The notes below the pieces were generated by a model. It saw only the letters and a list, made by a program, of their open reading frames with translations. It had not been told where the DNA came from and ran no database searches. From a virus, in the IMG/VR virus record IMGVR_UViG_3300008107_000023, positions 30,912 through 94,911 of that record: a DNA stretch of 64,000 bases. One strand, written 5' to 3'. The position numbers and the translations under genes were made by a program. How positions within the stretch are numbered: position 1 is the stretch's first letter; each line of letters opens with the position of its first letter. Below, one piece after another: positions 1 to 8,890 of this stretch.

Positions 1-3000
1 GATGCTAGCAATTCTGGTATCATTACTGCATACAATACCAAAGGTAATTTTATAGTTGGCGAAAAAATTATATTCAATGGTACCGAAAGTATAAGCAGAG
101 TTTCTACAGCAATAACGGATTATTATCCAAATGACATCAAATCTCTGTATGGAGTTGTTGGTTCTGCTTCAACTTTTACTGCAGATGTAAAACAATATCC
201 TTCTATTAATATTGGACAAGTAAATATAACTGCAGGAAGTGGTGGAATAAGCACTGTTTCTTCCTCGTCATTTATATTTTCCGGTATAGCTACAGTAGGA
301 AATATTGTATCTTACTCTAATCCTGGGTTGTCCACAGTCTCATACGCAAGAATAGAGGCAGTATTTCAAAATTCTATCCGAATTAGTGCAGTAAACAAAG
401 TTATTGGTGTATGTGAAGGAGATTTGCCAACAACAATTATTAATCCTAGCGATTTTAATATCTTAACTTCAAGATTCCAGTCTTCAACCGATAATACTTT
501 ATATACAGTATTACCAAATCAAAACATATCTTCTGTAGATTTAGAGAATTCAAATTTAACCATCAGAAAAGAATTTATTGTCAATATCACATCAAATTCA
601 ACGGGAACTATAGTTGCTGGAAGTAATGAAACCTTTTTACCATTTGATGAAGAAAGATACGTATTGATAAGATATGATGGACAAACAGAAAATTTAAGTG
701 CAGATAAATTTGTATTTACTTCCGGATCTACAGAACTTACAATAAATGGATTAGGGTCAAATACAACTGCTAGATTAATAGCAACTCTAAGAAAAGTTAA
801 CATCAAAGAAAAGGTTAAGAATAGAAATAGAGTAAGATCAATTATAATTGACAAATCAAAATACGAAGGATCTGGAATCGGATCAACTACATTTAATGAC
901 GGATTGACATATGGAAATTATCCATATGGCACTAGAGTTCAGGATAGTGACATATGCTTGATGGAACCAGATGTAACCAAAATAATTGGTATTTTTGAGT
1001 CCAATGATACATCTAATCCAGATCTTCCTGCGATTAGTATGATATCTCTTTCCGGTCCAACAAATAAAACTGGCGATTTATTGATTGGAGAAGAAATTGT
1101 AGGAAAAGAAAGTAATGCAGTAGCTATCTATTCTGAAAAACTAAATGATCTAAAAATTTCTTTAATATACTTAAACGAGAATAGATTTAAAGTTGGTGAA
1201 ACCGTAAAATTTAAAGAATCTGGAATACAAGCAATAATAACAGAAGTAGAATCTGGAGATCAGAATATTACAAATAGTTTTACTTTTGAAAATGGTCAGA
1301 CAAATACGATTTATGATTACTCCAGAATAGTAAGAAAGACTACATCTTCAGAGCCAACAAGAAGATTGAAGATATTGTTTGAGTCTGCAAGTTATCTGCC
1401 ATCAGACACTGGGGATATTACAATAATAAATTCATATAACCAATTTGATTATTGTGATTTACCTGCAATTAATGGAGTTAAGTCAAGTGATATTATTGAT
1501 ATTAGACCTAGAGTATCAAATTATTCCGTAACTTCTGGATCCAGATCACCATTTGAGTTTTTGGCAAGATCATTTACTTCTAGCGGAAATTCTGCATCTA
1601 ATATTTTAGCTTCAGATGAGTCAATACTATTAGATTATTCTTATTATTTGCCTAGAATAGATAAAATTTTCTTAACTAAAGAAGGATATTTGCAGTTAAG
1701 TAAAGGAGAACCCTCAGATAATCCTCAACCACCACTACCAGCAGATGATGCTATAGAAGTTGCAACAATGCTACTTCCCGCATATTTGTGTGATCTAAGT
1801 TCCATTAACATAAGCATGATGGAGCATAAGAGATATAGAATGGTTGATATCTCTAGTTTAGAAAATAGAATTAAAAATCTAGAATACTATACTTCATTGT
1901 CTCTTCTGGAAAGTGATACTTCCAATCTACAAATTAGAGACACAAATGGATTGAACCGATTTAAGTGCGGTTTCTTTGTCGATGATTTTTCAGATACTAA
2001 GTCTCAACTAAAGAAAACGATAGTAAAGAATAGTATTGATGTCAAAAACTCAGAACTAAGACCTTCTCCTTATACAACTTCAATTGACTTACTTTTAGGA
2101 TCAACTTCATTTGTTGGAATTGATGGAGTATATGATCCAACAGCAGATCTTGGATATGTGACCGATTTGATTGGAACTGGAATTAAGAGAACTGGCGATG
2201 TAATAACACTAGATTATACTGAGGTTTTAGAAATAGATCAACCTTATGGCACAAGAGTTGAAAGTGTTGCTCCATATAGAGTTGCTTATTACAATGGTAC
2301 CATAGAGTTAACACCTTCTTCTGATATTTGGGTTGATACTGTAAGATTGTCAGCGAATAATATTAATGTACAAGGCAATTATACAGAAACTTTCTCTCAA
2401 ATCAGCATTGCTGATTTAGATAAGCAAACTGGTTTTGGACCCGTAATTTGGGGATCTTGGGAAACTAATTGGACAGGAACCACTAAACAAACTCAAACTG
2501 AAGTTGTTCAAGATGAGTATGGCAATACTTTCCAAGAAACGTATGATATTACATTGGCTAGTGGAACAGCCGCTAGAAAAGGATTAAGAACTAGCACTAA
2601 AGCAGAATTTAGTACAGTTTCTCTTGGCGATAAGATTCTAAGTACGGATATAATTCCATACATGAGATCTAGAAATATTGAATTTGTTGCAAAGAGATTA
2701 AAACCCTCTACAAGAGTATATGCGTTTTTTGACGGAAAGGATATTAATAGATTTATTGTTCCAAAACTAATTGAAGTTTCTATGCAGTTTGGATCATTTG
2801 TAGTTGGAGAAACTGTTAAAGGTTATATCGAAGGTTCTTCACAAGATACTCAAGAAAGTCCTTCAATATCTTTTAGAGTAAGTTCTTCTAATCATAAGTA
2901 TGGTCCATATAATAATCCTTCAGATATCTATGTTTCAAATCCATATAATAGAAACGAATTTTTACCTTCTGAGTATTCTACAACTTCAACTACTCTAAAT

Positions 3001-4431
3001 GTAGACACATATAGTTTAGCATATCAATCACAGGGTTTATATTATGGATATGTTCTTCCAGGAATGAAGTTAAAAGGACAAACTAGCGGAGCTGAAGCAA
3101 CAGTTGCAGATGTCAGATTAATTACTGATAGTATTGGGGTTATAATAGGATCTTTCTATATTCCAAATCCAAACATCAATACAAATCCTTATTTTACAAC
3201 AGGAACAAAATTATTCAGATTGACAAGTAGCAATCTAAATTCTCAAGTACAGGGAAGTATTACTAGTGCAGAAGAAAAATTCTATGCAGAAGGTAAAGTT
3301 AATAAGGCTCAAGAAAATGTTCTTTCTTTAAGAAATGTTAGAGTTGAAAACCAAACAGTCATCGATGCAACTTCGGTTGTTTCTGATGGATATACTGTTG
3401 TAGAAACTACTCCAATCAATGTTCCTTCAATTCCTCCTTCTCCCGCACCAGTTAGTGGTGGTGGAAGAGGTGATAATGATACTCCTCTATCTAAACCAGT
3501 TGATGTTCCCAATCCTCCAGTCGCACCAACAACTGGTGTAGAGTACCTATTGACAACTGCAAGAGGAACTGGAAAAACAGTTGCCGTTGAACTTCAAACC
3601 GTTACATATCAAGGAAAAGAATACAACTATGCTGAACTTGAATCTAAGAAGAGCATTTCCACCCAAGAGGCTAAACAAATATTCGCTCAACAAGGTGTTA
3701 CTCTTACTGCAGCCGATATAAGATTTGAGAGGAAGACCCGAGATAAGGATATTAGACAAGATAAGTTAGATGCTAGAATTGTTAGCGATGAAAAACTGAA
3801 TAATATTTTAAGTCAGTCTGGAGTAAAATCTAGAAATACTGATACTAAAGTTATTGCAAATGTAAGTAGAACTGGAGGAACTAATAGGTCAGTTACTGTA
3901 GGTCAACAAGTTACGACTACTCAAAGATCTAAAGACGGATTTGTTGGCAAAAATAATACTAGATCTGTTGGTACAAGTATTGTTATATCAGGTGGTTCTA
4001 TGGGTGGTGGAAGTAATATGAGTTCTGGTTCTGGTGGATTTGTGACTTCCAATTCAAATTCGAGCAATAGAGGAGGAAATTCTAGTGGTTCTATGAGTGG
4101 TGGTGGTGGTGGAAATAATGGCGGATCTGCTGGCGGAGCTTCTATGAGCGGCGGTGGCGGAGGTAGCAGTGGTGGAGGAATGAGTGGCGGCAGCAGTGGT
4201 GGCAGCAGTGGCGGCGGTAGTAGTGGTGGTAGCAGTGGTGGAGGAATGAGTGGCGGCAGCAGTGGCGGCGGTAGTAGTGGTGGTAGCAGTGGTGGAGGAA
4301 TGAGTGGCGGCAGCAGTGGCGGCGGTAGTAGTGGTGGTGGTGGTATGGGTATGAGTGACATTAATTTAAAAACCAACATTCAACCTATCAATAATGCACT
4401 AAATAGATTGTTTAGTATTAATCTGAAATAA
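1..4431 (+). CDS. DUF4815-type baseplate/tail structural protein, N-terminus outside window
   Basis: The frame is open from base 1, so the gene starts upstream of the window; 1476 codons are visible. The middle part, around codons 540-700, has the DUF4815-type signature seen in very large structural proteins of marine T4-like phages (a YYLPRIDKIFL block, then MMEHKRYRMVDISSLENRIK and a YYTSLSLLE block). A TGTKLFRLTSS/AEGKV region follows, then a proline-rich linker near codon 1145, a basic helical stretch, and a long Gly/Ser/Met tract. The last 25 residues begin with SDINLKTNI, the start of a peptidase-S74 chaperone domain, but the frame stops at NRLFSINLK. The next gene overlaps its stop (TAATG). 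I infer a virion baseplate or tail role; the family is recognised, the exact position in the particle is not. Confidence 0.8.
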   Translation, partial: DASNSGIITAYNTKGNFIVGEKIIFNGTESISRVSTAITDYYPNDIKSLYGVVGSASTFTADVKQYPSINIGQVNITAGSGGISTVSSSSFIFSGIATVGNIVSYSNPGLSTVSYARIEAVFQNSIRISAVNKVIGVCEGDLPTTIINPSDFNILTSRFQSSTDNTLYTVLPNQNISSVDLENSNLTIRKEFIVNITSNSTGTIVAGSNETFLPFDEERYVLIRYDGQTENLSADKFVFTSGSTELTINGLGSNTTARLIATLRKVNIKEKVKNRNRVRSIIIDKSKYEGSGIGSTTFNDGLTYGNYPYGTRVQDSDICLMEPDVTKIIGIFESNDTSNPDLPAISMISLSGPTNKTGDLLIGEEIVGKESNAVAIYSEKLNDLKISLIYLNENRFKVGETVKFKESGIQAIITEVESGDQNITNSFTFENGQTNTIYDYSRIVRKTTSSEPTRRLKILFESASYLPSDTGDITIINSYNQFDYCDLPAINGVKSSDIIDIRPRVSNYSVTSGSRSPFEFLARSFTSSGNSASNILASDESILLDYSYYLPRIDKIFLTKEGYLQLSKGEPSDNPQPPLPADDAIEVATMLLPAYLCDLSSINISMMEHKRYRMVDISSLENRIKNLEYYTSLSLLESDTSNLQIRDTNGLNRFKCGFFVDDFSDTKSQLKKTIVKNSIDVKNSELRPSPYTTSIDLLLGSTSFVGIDGVYDPTADLGYVTDLIGTGIKRTGDVITLDYTEVLEIDQPYGTRVESVAPYRVAYYNGTIELTPSSDIWVDTVRLSANNINVQGNYTETFSQISIADLDKQTGFGPVIWGSWETNWTGTTKQTQTEVVQDEYGNTFQETYDITLASGTAARKGLRTSTKAEFSTVSLGDKILSTDIIPYMRSRNIEFVAKRLKPSTRVYAFFDGKDINRFIVPKLIEVSMQFGSFVVGETVKGYIEGSSQDTQESPSISFRVSSSNHKYGPYNNPSDIYVSNPYNRNEFLPSEYSTTSTTLNVDTYSLAYQSQGLYYGYVLPGMKLKGQTSGAEATVADVRLITDSIGVIIGSFYIPNPNINTNPYFTTGTKLFRLTSSNLNSQVQGSITSAEEKFYAEGKVNKAQENVLSLRNVRVENQTVIDATSVVSDGYTVVETTPINVPSIPPSPAPVSGGGRGDNDTPLSKPVDVPNPPVAPTTGVEYLLTTARGTGKTVAVELQTVTYQGKEYNYAELESKKSISTQEAKQIFAQQGVTLTAADIRFERKTRDKDIRQDKLDARIVSDEKLNNILSQSGVKSRNTDTKVIANVSRTGGTNRSVTVGQQVTTTQRSKDGFVGKNNTRSVGTSIVISGGSMGGGSNMSSGSGGFVTSNSNSSNRGGNSSGSMSGGGGGNNGGSAGGASMSGGGGGSSGGGMSGGSSGGSSGGGSSGGSSGGGMSGGSSGGGSSGGSSGGGMSGGSSGGGSSGGGGMGMSDINLKTNIQPINNALNRLFSINLK
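4171..4350 (+). repeat. Gly/Ser/Met-rich coding tandem repeat, 54-base unit
   Basis: Copies starting at 4171, 4237 and 4291 encode an 18-residue unit with the pattern GGGMSGGSSGGGSSGGSS. The last two are 54 bases apart; the first carries an extra 12 bases (GGSS). The unit uses GGC/GGT/AGC/AGT codons, making this the most GC-rich patch of an otherwise AT-rich gene. It probably forms a flexible linker in front of the S74 remnant. Confidence 0.85.
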
Positions 4432-4700
4432 TGGGATTGTATCTTGATAAAATAACAAGATTAAATGGAAAATATTATGAGTGGAATAATAAAATGAAAG
4501 AAATAACCGGTGTGACAGGAAATTCTTATGGAGTTATAGCACAAGAAGTCCAAAAAGAATTTCCTGAAATGGTCGAAATGCAAGATAATGGATATCTTGC
4601 TGTTGATTACAAACAACTAATTCCTGTTATCATTGAAGCATTAAAGGAAATGAAGCAAGAGATGGATTCATTAAAAAAAATTATTGGTCAAACTATATGA
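4431..4700 (+). CDS. Detached C-terminal part of a peptidase-S74 chaperone domain
   Basis: This 89-residue product matches the body of the S74 intramolecular chaperone domain: LDKITRLNGKYYEWN, then YGVIAQEVQKEFPEMV, then YKQLIPVIIEALKEMKQEMD ending in a helix. The S74 fibre at 28270-30717 shows the same order in one chain. Such domains trimerise fibre ends and then cleave themselves off. Here the N-terminal cleavage segment (SDINLK) sits on the preceding gene and this part starts at its own ATG overlapping that stop (TAATG). The end of the preceding gene (ALNRLFSIN) and the start of this one (YLDKITRLN) occupy the same alignment position, suggesting a small out-of-frame duplication rather than a clean fission. 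Its stop overlaps the next start (ATGA). Whether it still acts in trans is unknown. Confidence 0.75.
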   Translation: MGLYLDKITRLNGKYYEWNNKMKEITGVTGNSYGVIAQEVQKEFPEMVEMQDNGYLAVDYKQLIPVIIEALKEMKQEMDSLKKIIGQTI

Positions 4701-5098
4701 GAAGAAATGTTGAGTCTTTCAAGTCAATGCATTTAAATGATTTGATATTTTCGGAAAAAATGATAGTCCAAAGATCAAATATACATAGATGGGGAGTTTT
4801 TGCAAAAGATTCAATAAAAAAATATGAAATTTTAGAGGAATTTCCTTACTTTAAAGTACCTTTAGAAGAATTAAATAATGCTCCTTCTTGTGTAAGTTAT
4901 AGTTACAATTTAGATAATGAATTTAGTATTATAGGAATGGGTTTTTGTGGATTGTATAATCATAGTTTTGATCCAAATGTAGATTATGAAATAGATAAAG
5001 TAAATGAAGTAATGAGGCATTATGCTATTAGGGATATTGATGCTGGTGAGGAATTGACTTTAAATTATGGAGAAGAAAATGCTGAAAATTTTATTTAA
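4697..5098 (+). CDS. SET-domain protein (putative lysine methyltransferase)
   Basis: The 133 residues contain the core SET signatures in order: a RWGVFA motif (about residues 31-36), NHSFDPN (88-94), which corresponds to the NHSxxPN S-adenosylmethionine-binding/pseudoknot motif, and GEELTLNYG (117-125). There is almost nothing outside the domain, so it is a minimal SET protein without pre- or post-SET zinc sites. Known SET proteins transfer methyl groups from S-adenosylmethionine to protein lysines. The start overlaps the preceding stop (ATGA), so it should be translated together with the structural genes around it. The substrate is unknown; a virion protein or a host protein are both possible. 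Confidence 0.85.
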   Translation: MRRNVESFKSMHLNDLIFSEKMIVQRSNIHRWGVFAKDSIKKYEILEEFPYFKVPLEELNNAPSCVSYSYNLDNEFSIIGMGFCGLYNHSFDPNVDYEIDKVNEVMRHYAIRDIDAGEELTLNYGEENAENFI

Positions 5099-5105
5099 CT
5101 AGAAA

Positions 5106-5113
5106 AATAAATA
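5106..5113 (+). promoter_or_regulatory. T4-type late promoter-like element (AATAAATA)
   Basis: AATAAATA lies in the 57-base gap before the 834-residue structural gene, about 43 bases before its start. It matches 7 of 8 bases of the T4 late consensus TATAAATA used by gp55-programmed RNA polymerase. AT-rich background makes single sites uncertain. Confidence 0.45.
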
Positions 5114-5155
5114 ATTAATAGTAATAAACTTGAGTAAAAATCAACAGATAAAAAA

Positions 5156-7660
5156 ATGAAACTAGTAGATCCATTAGCACAATCTTTTTATGTAGAGCCA
5201 AAGAGTGGAATATTTGTAACTTCTGTTGATCTTTATTTTTTCTCCAAAGATCCGGAACTTCCAGTAACGGTTCAATTGAGACCAATGAATTTGGGGTTTC
5301 CATCGAATAAAGTATATCCATTTAGTGAGATTGTAGTAGATCCTAAAGATGTAAATGTATCCGACGATGGATCAGTGGCCACGCGAGTAACATTCAAGTC
5401 ACCGATTTATCTATCTGGATCAGAATTTCATTGTATATGTTTGTTATCAAACTCAAGTGAGTATCTAGTCTGGTTATCTAGATTGGGAGAGATTGATACC
5501 GAGTCACAAACTCAACTAGAATCTAAACAAATTGTAGTAACAAAACAACCTCTTTCTGGTTCTATTTTTAAATCACAAAATGGAATAACTTGGAATCCAA
5601 GTGATTTTGACGATTTAAAGTTCAAACTTTATAGAGCTAGTTTTGGTGTAATTGGAGATGTAAATTTTTACAATCCAGATTTATCTACAGGAAATGGAGA
5701 AGTAGCAAGATTAGTAAAAAGACCACTATTTTTAAATTCGAGGAAAGTTAAAGTTGGATTGGGGACAACTTTATCGACAAGTGATCTACCAACACTAGGA
5801 AATACAATTGTCCAAAGAAATTCTAGTGTAACTGCTAATTATGTTGGATATGCAGGATCTTGCAGTGGAAATTTAACAATTGTAAATGCTGGAATTGGAT
5901 ATACACCGTCTTCGGGAAATAGAACTTTTGCTGGAGTAGCTTTAACTAGTGTGACTGGTACCGGCAAAAATGCGACAGCAAATATTCATATATCTAATGG
6001 TGTTGCTGTTGCTGCAACAATTCAATCTGGCGGAACAGGATATATTGTTGGTGATATCCTAACCGCAAATCAAATTGGAAATGATACATTAGGAAGAAAT
6101 ATTAGATTATCGGTAAGTTCTCTATCAGGAATTAATGAACTTATCGTAGACCAGGTTCAAGGAGAATTTTTGACTGGTGTAGGAAATACTTTGCAGTATG
6201 TAAATAATTCTGGAATAACTACGGATCTAAAGGCAACGGGATCTAACGTTCTTGCAAGTACAATCGAACTTCAAAGTGATGGTTTACATATTAAAGTAAA
6301 TCACAAAAATCATGGAATGCACTCACCTACAAATACTGTTTCGATTTCAAATGTTTTGCCAGATACAATTCCGTCAAAATTAATGGCAAATTATGATCTA
6401 TCTTCAACTGCAGATATCTTAGTCGAAGATGAATCAGTATTTGGTACATTTGAAAATGTTGGAGTTGGAACATCCAATTTAGGATACGCAAGAATTGGAG
6501 ATGAAATTATTTCATACTCAGGAACTTCTACTGGCGCTTTAACTGGAATAACAAGATCCGTTGACCAAACCGTTGCGTCTTCTTATACAACAGGAACTCA
6601 AATATACAAATATGAACTTGGATCAGTTTCATTGAGGAGGATTAATAAAGATCATAGTCTTGGCGACTCTACTGTTAGTGAATCTATAGGACTTGATCAT
6701 TATCATATAAAAATAGATACTAGTTCTAATGGCATTGATAGATCTACAGGAGCAAGTTTTCCTAAGTTATATTTGAATGAAACAAAATCTGCAGGTGGAT
6801 CTAGAGTTAATGCATCACAAAATATACAATATGAAATTATTAGACCAAATATCGAAACATTAACTCTTAATGGAACTAAAATAAATGCTTCAATAAGAAC
6901 TGTTAGTGGAACAAGTGTAAGCGGAAATGAAGAGTCTTTCTCAGATCAGGGTTTTGAAGAAATTAATTTAAATGCGAACAATTATTTAAATTCGCCAAGA
7001 TTAATATGCTCTAAAGTAAATGAAAATAGTAAACTGTCTACACTGCCAGGCAAAAAATCATTTACTTTAAATATGAGACTATTGACAGCAAATACTTATA
7101 TTTCTCCAGTTATAGATCTTCATAGATCTGGTATGATTTTAACGTCTAATAGAATTAATAATGTCATTGAAGATTATGTAGAAGATGAGAGAGTGTCTAC
7201 TCTTAAAGATGATCCAACCGCATTTGTATATGCAACGAAACCAATTTCACTAGAAACTCCAGCAACTTCCATTAAATTATATGTAAATGCATATGTAAAT
7301 GTGGATAGTGATATAAGGGCTTTATTTGCAATTGCTAACGATCCAAAAGAAGAACTGATTTATTATCCATTCCCAGGATATGACAATCTATCAATAGTCG
7401 GAGAAACTTCAATTTCTCCAAGTCCAGAAACTATCAAAAAAGTTGTCGATACATCAAAAAATAGTGGAAGACCGGACAGAAAAAGACCAAAAAGCACTAA
7501 AAGAGGATTTTTTGCCAATCAACTTGAATTTATTGAGCATGAATTTACTATAGACCAATTACCGGCATTTAGATATTTTAGTGTTAAGTTAATAGGAACT
7601 TCAACAAATCAAACATACCCTCCAAGATTTAGACAATTAAGAGTTATTGCACTTGCCTAA
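5156..7660 (+). CDS. Large baseplate/tail structural protein (DPLAQSF type)
   Basis: The 834-residue protein opens with VDPLAQSFYVE and a GIFVTSVDLYFFSKD block, a signature I know from large structural proteins of marine T4-like phages, followed by SPIYLSGSEF and LLSNSSEYLVWLSRLGE. The middle holds Gly-Tyr modules (AGIGYTPSSG, GGTGYIVGD) and an ADILVEDESVFG/ARIGDEIISYSG module that resemble pieces of gp14, gp15 and the fibres in this window. The C-terminus is beta-rich with TSNRINNVIEDYV and a final FRYFSVKLIGTSTNQTYPPR segment. It ends two bases before the next start. A virion baseplate or tail role is inferred. In relatives this region, as I recall, is continuous with the DUF4815 protein. 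Confidence 0.75.
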   Translation: MKLVDPLAQSFYVEPKSGIFVTSVDLYFFSKDPELPVTVQLRPMNLGFPSNKVYPFSEIVVDPKDVNVSDDGSVATRVTFKSPIYLSGSEFHCICLLSNSSEYLVWLSRLGEIDTESQTQLESKQIVVTKQPLSGSIFKSQNGITWNPSDFDDLKFKLYRASFGVIGDVNFYNPDLSTGNGEVARLVKRPLFLNSRKVKVGLGTTLSTSDLPTLGNTIVQRNSSVTANYVGYAGSCSGNLTIVNAGIGYTPSSGNRTFAGVALTSVTGTGKNATANIHISNGVAVAATIQSGGTGYIVGDILTANQIGNDTLGRNIRLSVSSLSGINELIVDQVQGEFLTGVGNTLQYVNNSGITTDLKATGSNVLASTIELQSDGLHIKVNHKNHGMHSPTNTVSISNVLPDTIPSKLMANYDLSSTADILVEDESVFGTFENVGVGTSNLGYARIGDEIISYSGTSTGALTGITRSVDQTVASSYTTGTQIYKYELGSVSLRRINKDHSLGDSTVSESIGLDHYHIKIDTSSNGIDRSTGASFPKLYLNETKSAGGSRVNASQNIQYEIIRPNIETLTLNGTKINASIRTVSGTSVSGNEESFSDQGFEEINLNANNYLNSPRLICSKVNENSKLSTLPGKKSFTLNMRLLTANTYISPVIDLHRSGMILTSNRINNVIEDYVEDERVSTLKDDPTAFVYATKPISLETPATSIKLYVNAYVNVDSDIRALFAIANDPKEELIYYPFPGYDNLSIVGETSISPSPETIKKVVDTSKNSGRPDRKRPKSTKRGFFANQLEFIEHEFTIDQLPAFRYFSVKLIGTSTNQTYPPRFRQLRVIALA

Positions 7661-7662
7661 TT

Positions 7663-7887
7663 ATGACGCACATAAAAGTAAAAGAAAATGCAAGTTATGT
7701 GAGAGATGAAAATAGTGGCGCTATTCTAAATACAAATATTTCCGAATATCATACTTATTTGCAACAAAAAGCATTAAAAGAGTTAGAATCACAAAAAATA
7801 AAAAATCTTGAGGAGGATGTCAATTCTATAAAAACAGATCTTGAAGAAATTAAAGGTTTATTAAGGAGATTTTTAAATGGATCCTAG
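7663..7887 (+). CDS. Small coiled-coil protein
   Basis: This 74-residue protein follows the structural gene by two bases and overlaps the next start by 11 bases. Residues 25-70 form a charged amphipathic helix with heptad-like leucine/isoleucine spacing (KALKELESQKIKNLEEDV, then IKTDLEEIKGLL), typical of short coiled coils. Similar short helical proteins occur at 16468 and 31203 in this window. No enzymatic motif is visible. It may be a virion-assembly accessory; function is unknown. Confidence 0.7.
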   Translation: MTHIKVKENASYVRDENSGAILNTNISEYHTYLQQKALKELESQKIKNLEEDVNSIKTDLEEIKGLLRRFLNGS

Positions 7888-8041
7888 TACAATTGAATTA
7901 GAAAATATTACCAAGTTGTTTGAATATGAGAAAATGTGTAGAGAGATAGATAGTATAGAGGATATTGAAAAAGTAAAATTAATGCTTAAGTGCTATTTAA
8001 AATTATATCTAAAACAACAAGAGGTCGTTTGTAACTTATAG
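7877..8041 (+). CDS. Small conserved protein upstream of gp13
   Basis: A 54-codon frame begins MDPSTIELENITKLFEYEKM and ends TAG three bases before the gp13 start. A strong ribosome-binding site (AAGGAGAT, 7863-7870) lies seven bases before the ATG, inside the end of the preceding coiled-coil gene. The product is helical and charged (FEYEKMCREIDSIEDIEKV, KCYLKLYLKQQ). Its short length makes it easy to miss, but the tight packing, Shine-Dalgarno and lack of any other gene in this 150-base stretch support it. I recall similar short proteins at this place in cyanomyoviruses; function unknown. Confidence 0.75.
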   Translation: MDPSTIELENITKLFEYEKMCREIDSIEDIEKVKLMLKCYLKLYLKQQEVVCNL

Positions 8042-8044
8042 AAA

Positions 8045-8884
8045 ATGGCACAACCAACCAGCAGACAAGAATTAATTGATTATTGCAAGAGAAAACTAGG
8101 TTATCCTGTTTTGGAAATTAACGTTGCGGATGAACAAATTGAAGACCTAGTAGATGATGCGATACAGTTTTTCCAAGAAAGACATTTTGACGGCGTTTAT
8201 CCTACGTTTTTTAAATATAAAGTCAATCAAAATGATATTGATCGAGGAAGAGCAAAAGTTGGTGGTGTTGGAGTTGCAAGTACAAGTGCAACAACAAATA
8301 TAGTTGGTACTGCAACGACATTTACTTATTATGAAAATAGCAATTATTTACAAATTCCTCCGTCTGTAATAGGTGTCAATAAAATTTTCCATTTTGACGG
8401 TGCCAACACTATAACCCACAATATGTTTAGTGTTAAATATCAATTATTTTTAAATGATATTTATTATTGGGGAACAACAGAACTTTTGAGTTATGCAATG
8501 GTCAAAACTTATCTTGAAGATTTGAATTGGTTATTGACAACTCAAAAACAGATAAGATTTAATAAAAGACAAGACAGATTATATTTGGATATAGATTGGT
8601 CAAGTGTTAGTCCAGATACATTTTTTGTTATTGATTGTTACACCACACTAGATCCTAACGATTATAGTAGGGTTTGGAATGATTCTTTCCTCAAACCATA
8701 TTTGACTTCATTAATTAAAAAGCAGTGGGGGCAGAATTTGATTAAGTTCCAAGGTGTTAAATTGCCAGGTGGAGTAGAATTGAATGGTAGGCAGATATAT
8801 GACGACGCTCAGAGAGAGATTGATGTTCTAATGGATAAAATGTCAAGTACATACGAATTACCTCCTTTAGATATGGTAGGTTAA
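8045..8884 (+). CDS. gp13: gp13 neck protein
   Basis: The 279-residue product starts with a RQELIDYCKRKLGYPVLEIN block and IEDLVDDAIQFFQERHFDG, the recognisable N-terminus of T4-like gp13, and ends with QREIDVLMDKMSSTYELPP. T4 gp13 is about 309 residues. In T4, gp13 and gp14 form the neck that seals the portal vertex after packaging and receives the tail. A short Gly/Val/Thr-rich insertion (about residues 75-97) resembles the beta-linker style of other virion proteins here. gp14 follows after six bases. Confidence 0.92.
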   Translation: MAQPTSRQELIDYCKRKLGYPVLEINVADEQIEDLVDDAIQFFQERHFDGVYPTFFKYKVNQNDIDRGRAKVGGVGVASTSATTNIVGTATTFTYYENSNYLQIPPSVIGVNKIFHFDGANTITHNMFSVKYQLFLNDIYYWGTTELLSYAMVKTYLEDLNWLLTTQKQIRFNKRQDRLYLDIDWSSVSPDTFFVIDCYTTLDPNDYSRVWNDSFLKPYLTSLIKKQWGQNLIKFQGVKLPGGVELNGRQIYDDAQREIDVLMDKMSSTYELPPLDMVG

Positions 8885-8890
8885 TGTTAT

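Noticed and set aside
3921-4379. Antisense frame of 152 codons, almost all Pro/Leu
   Set aside because: It is the complement of the Gly/Ser repeat tract in the structural gene; composition is a by-product and no start context exists.
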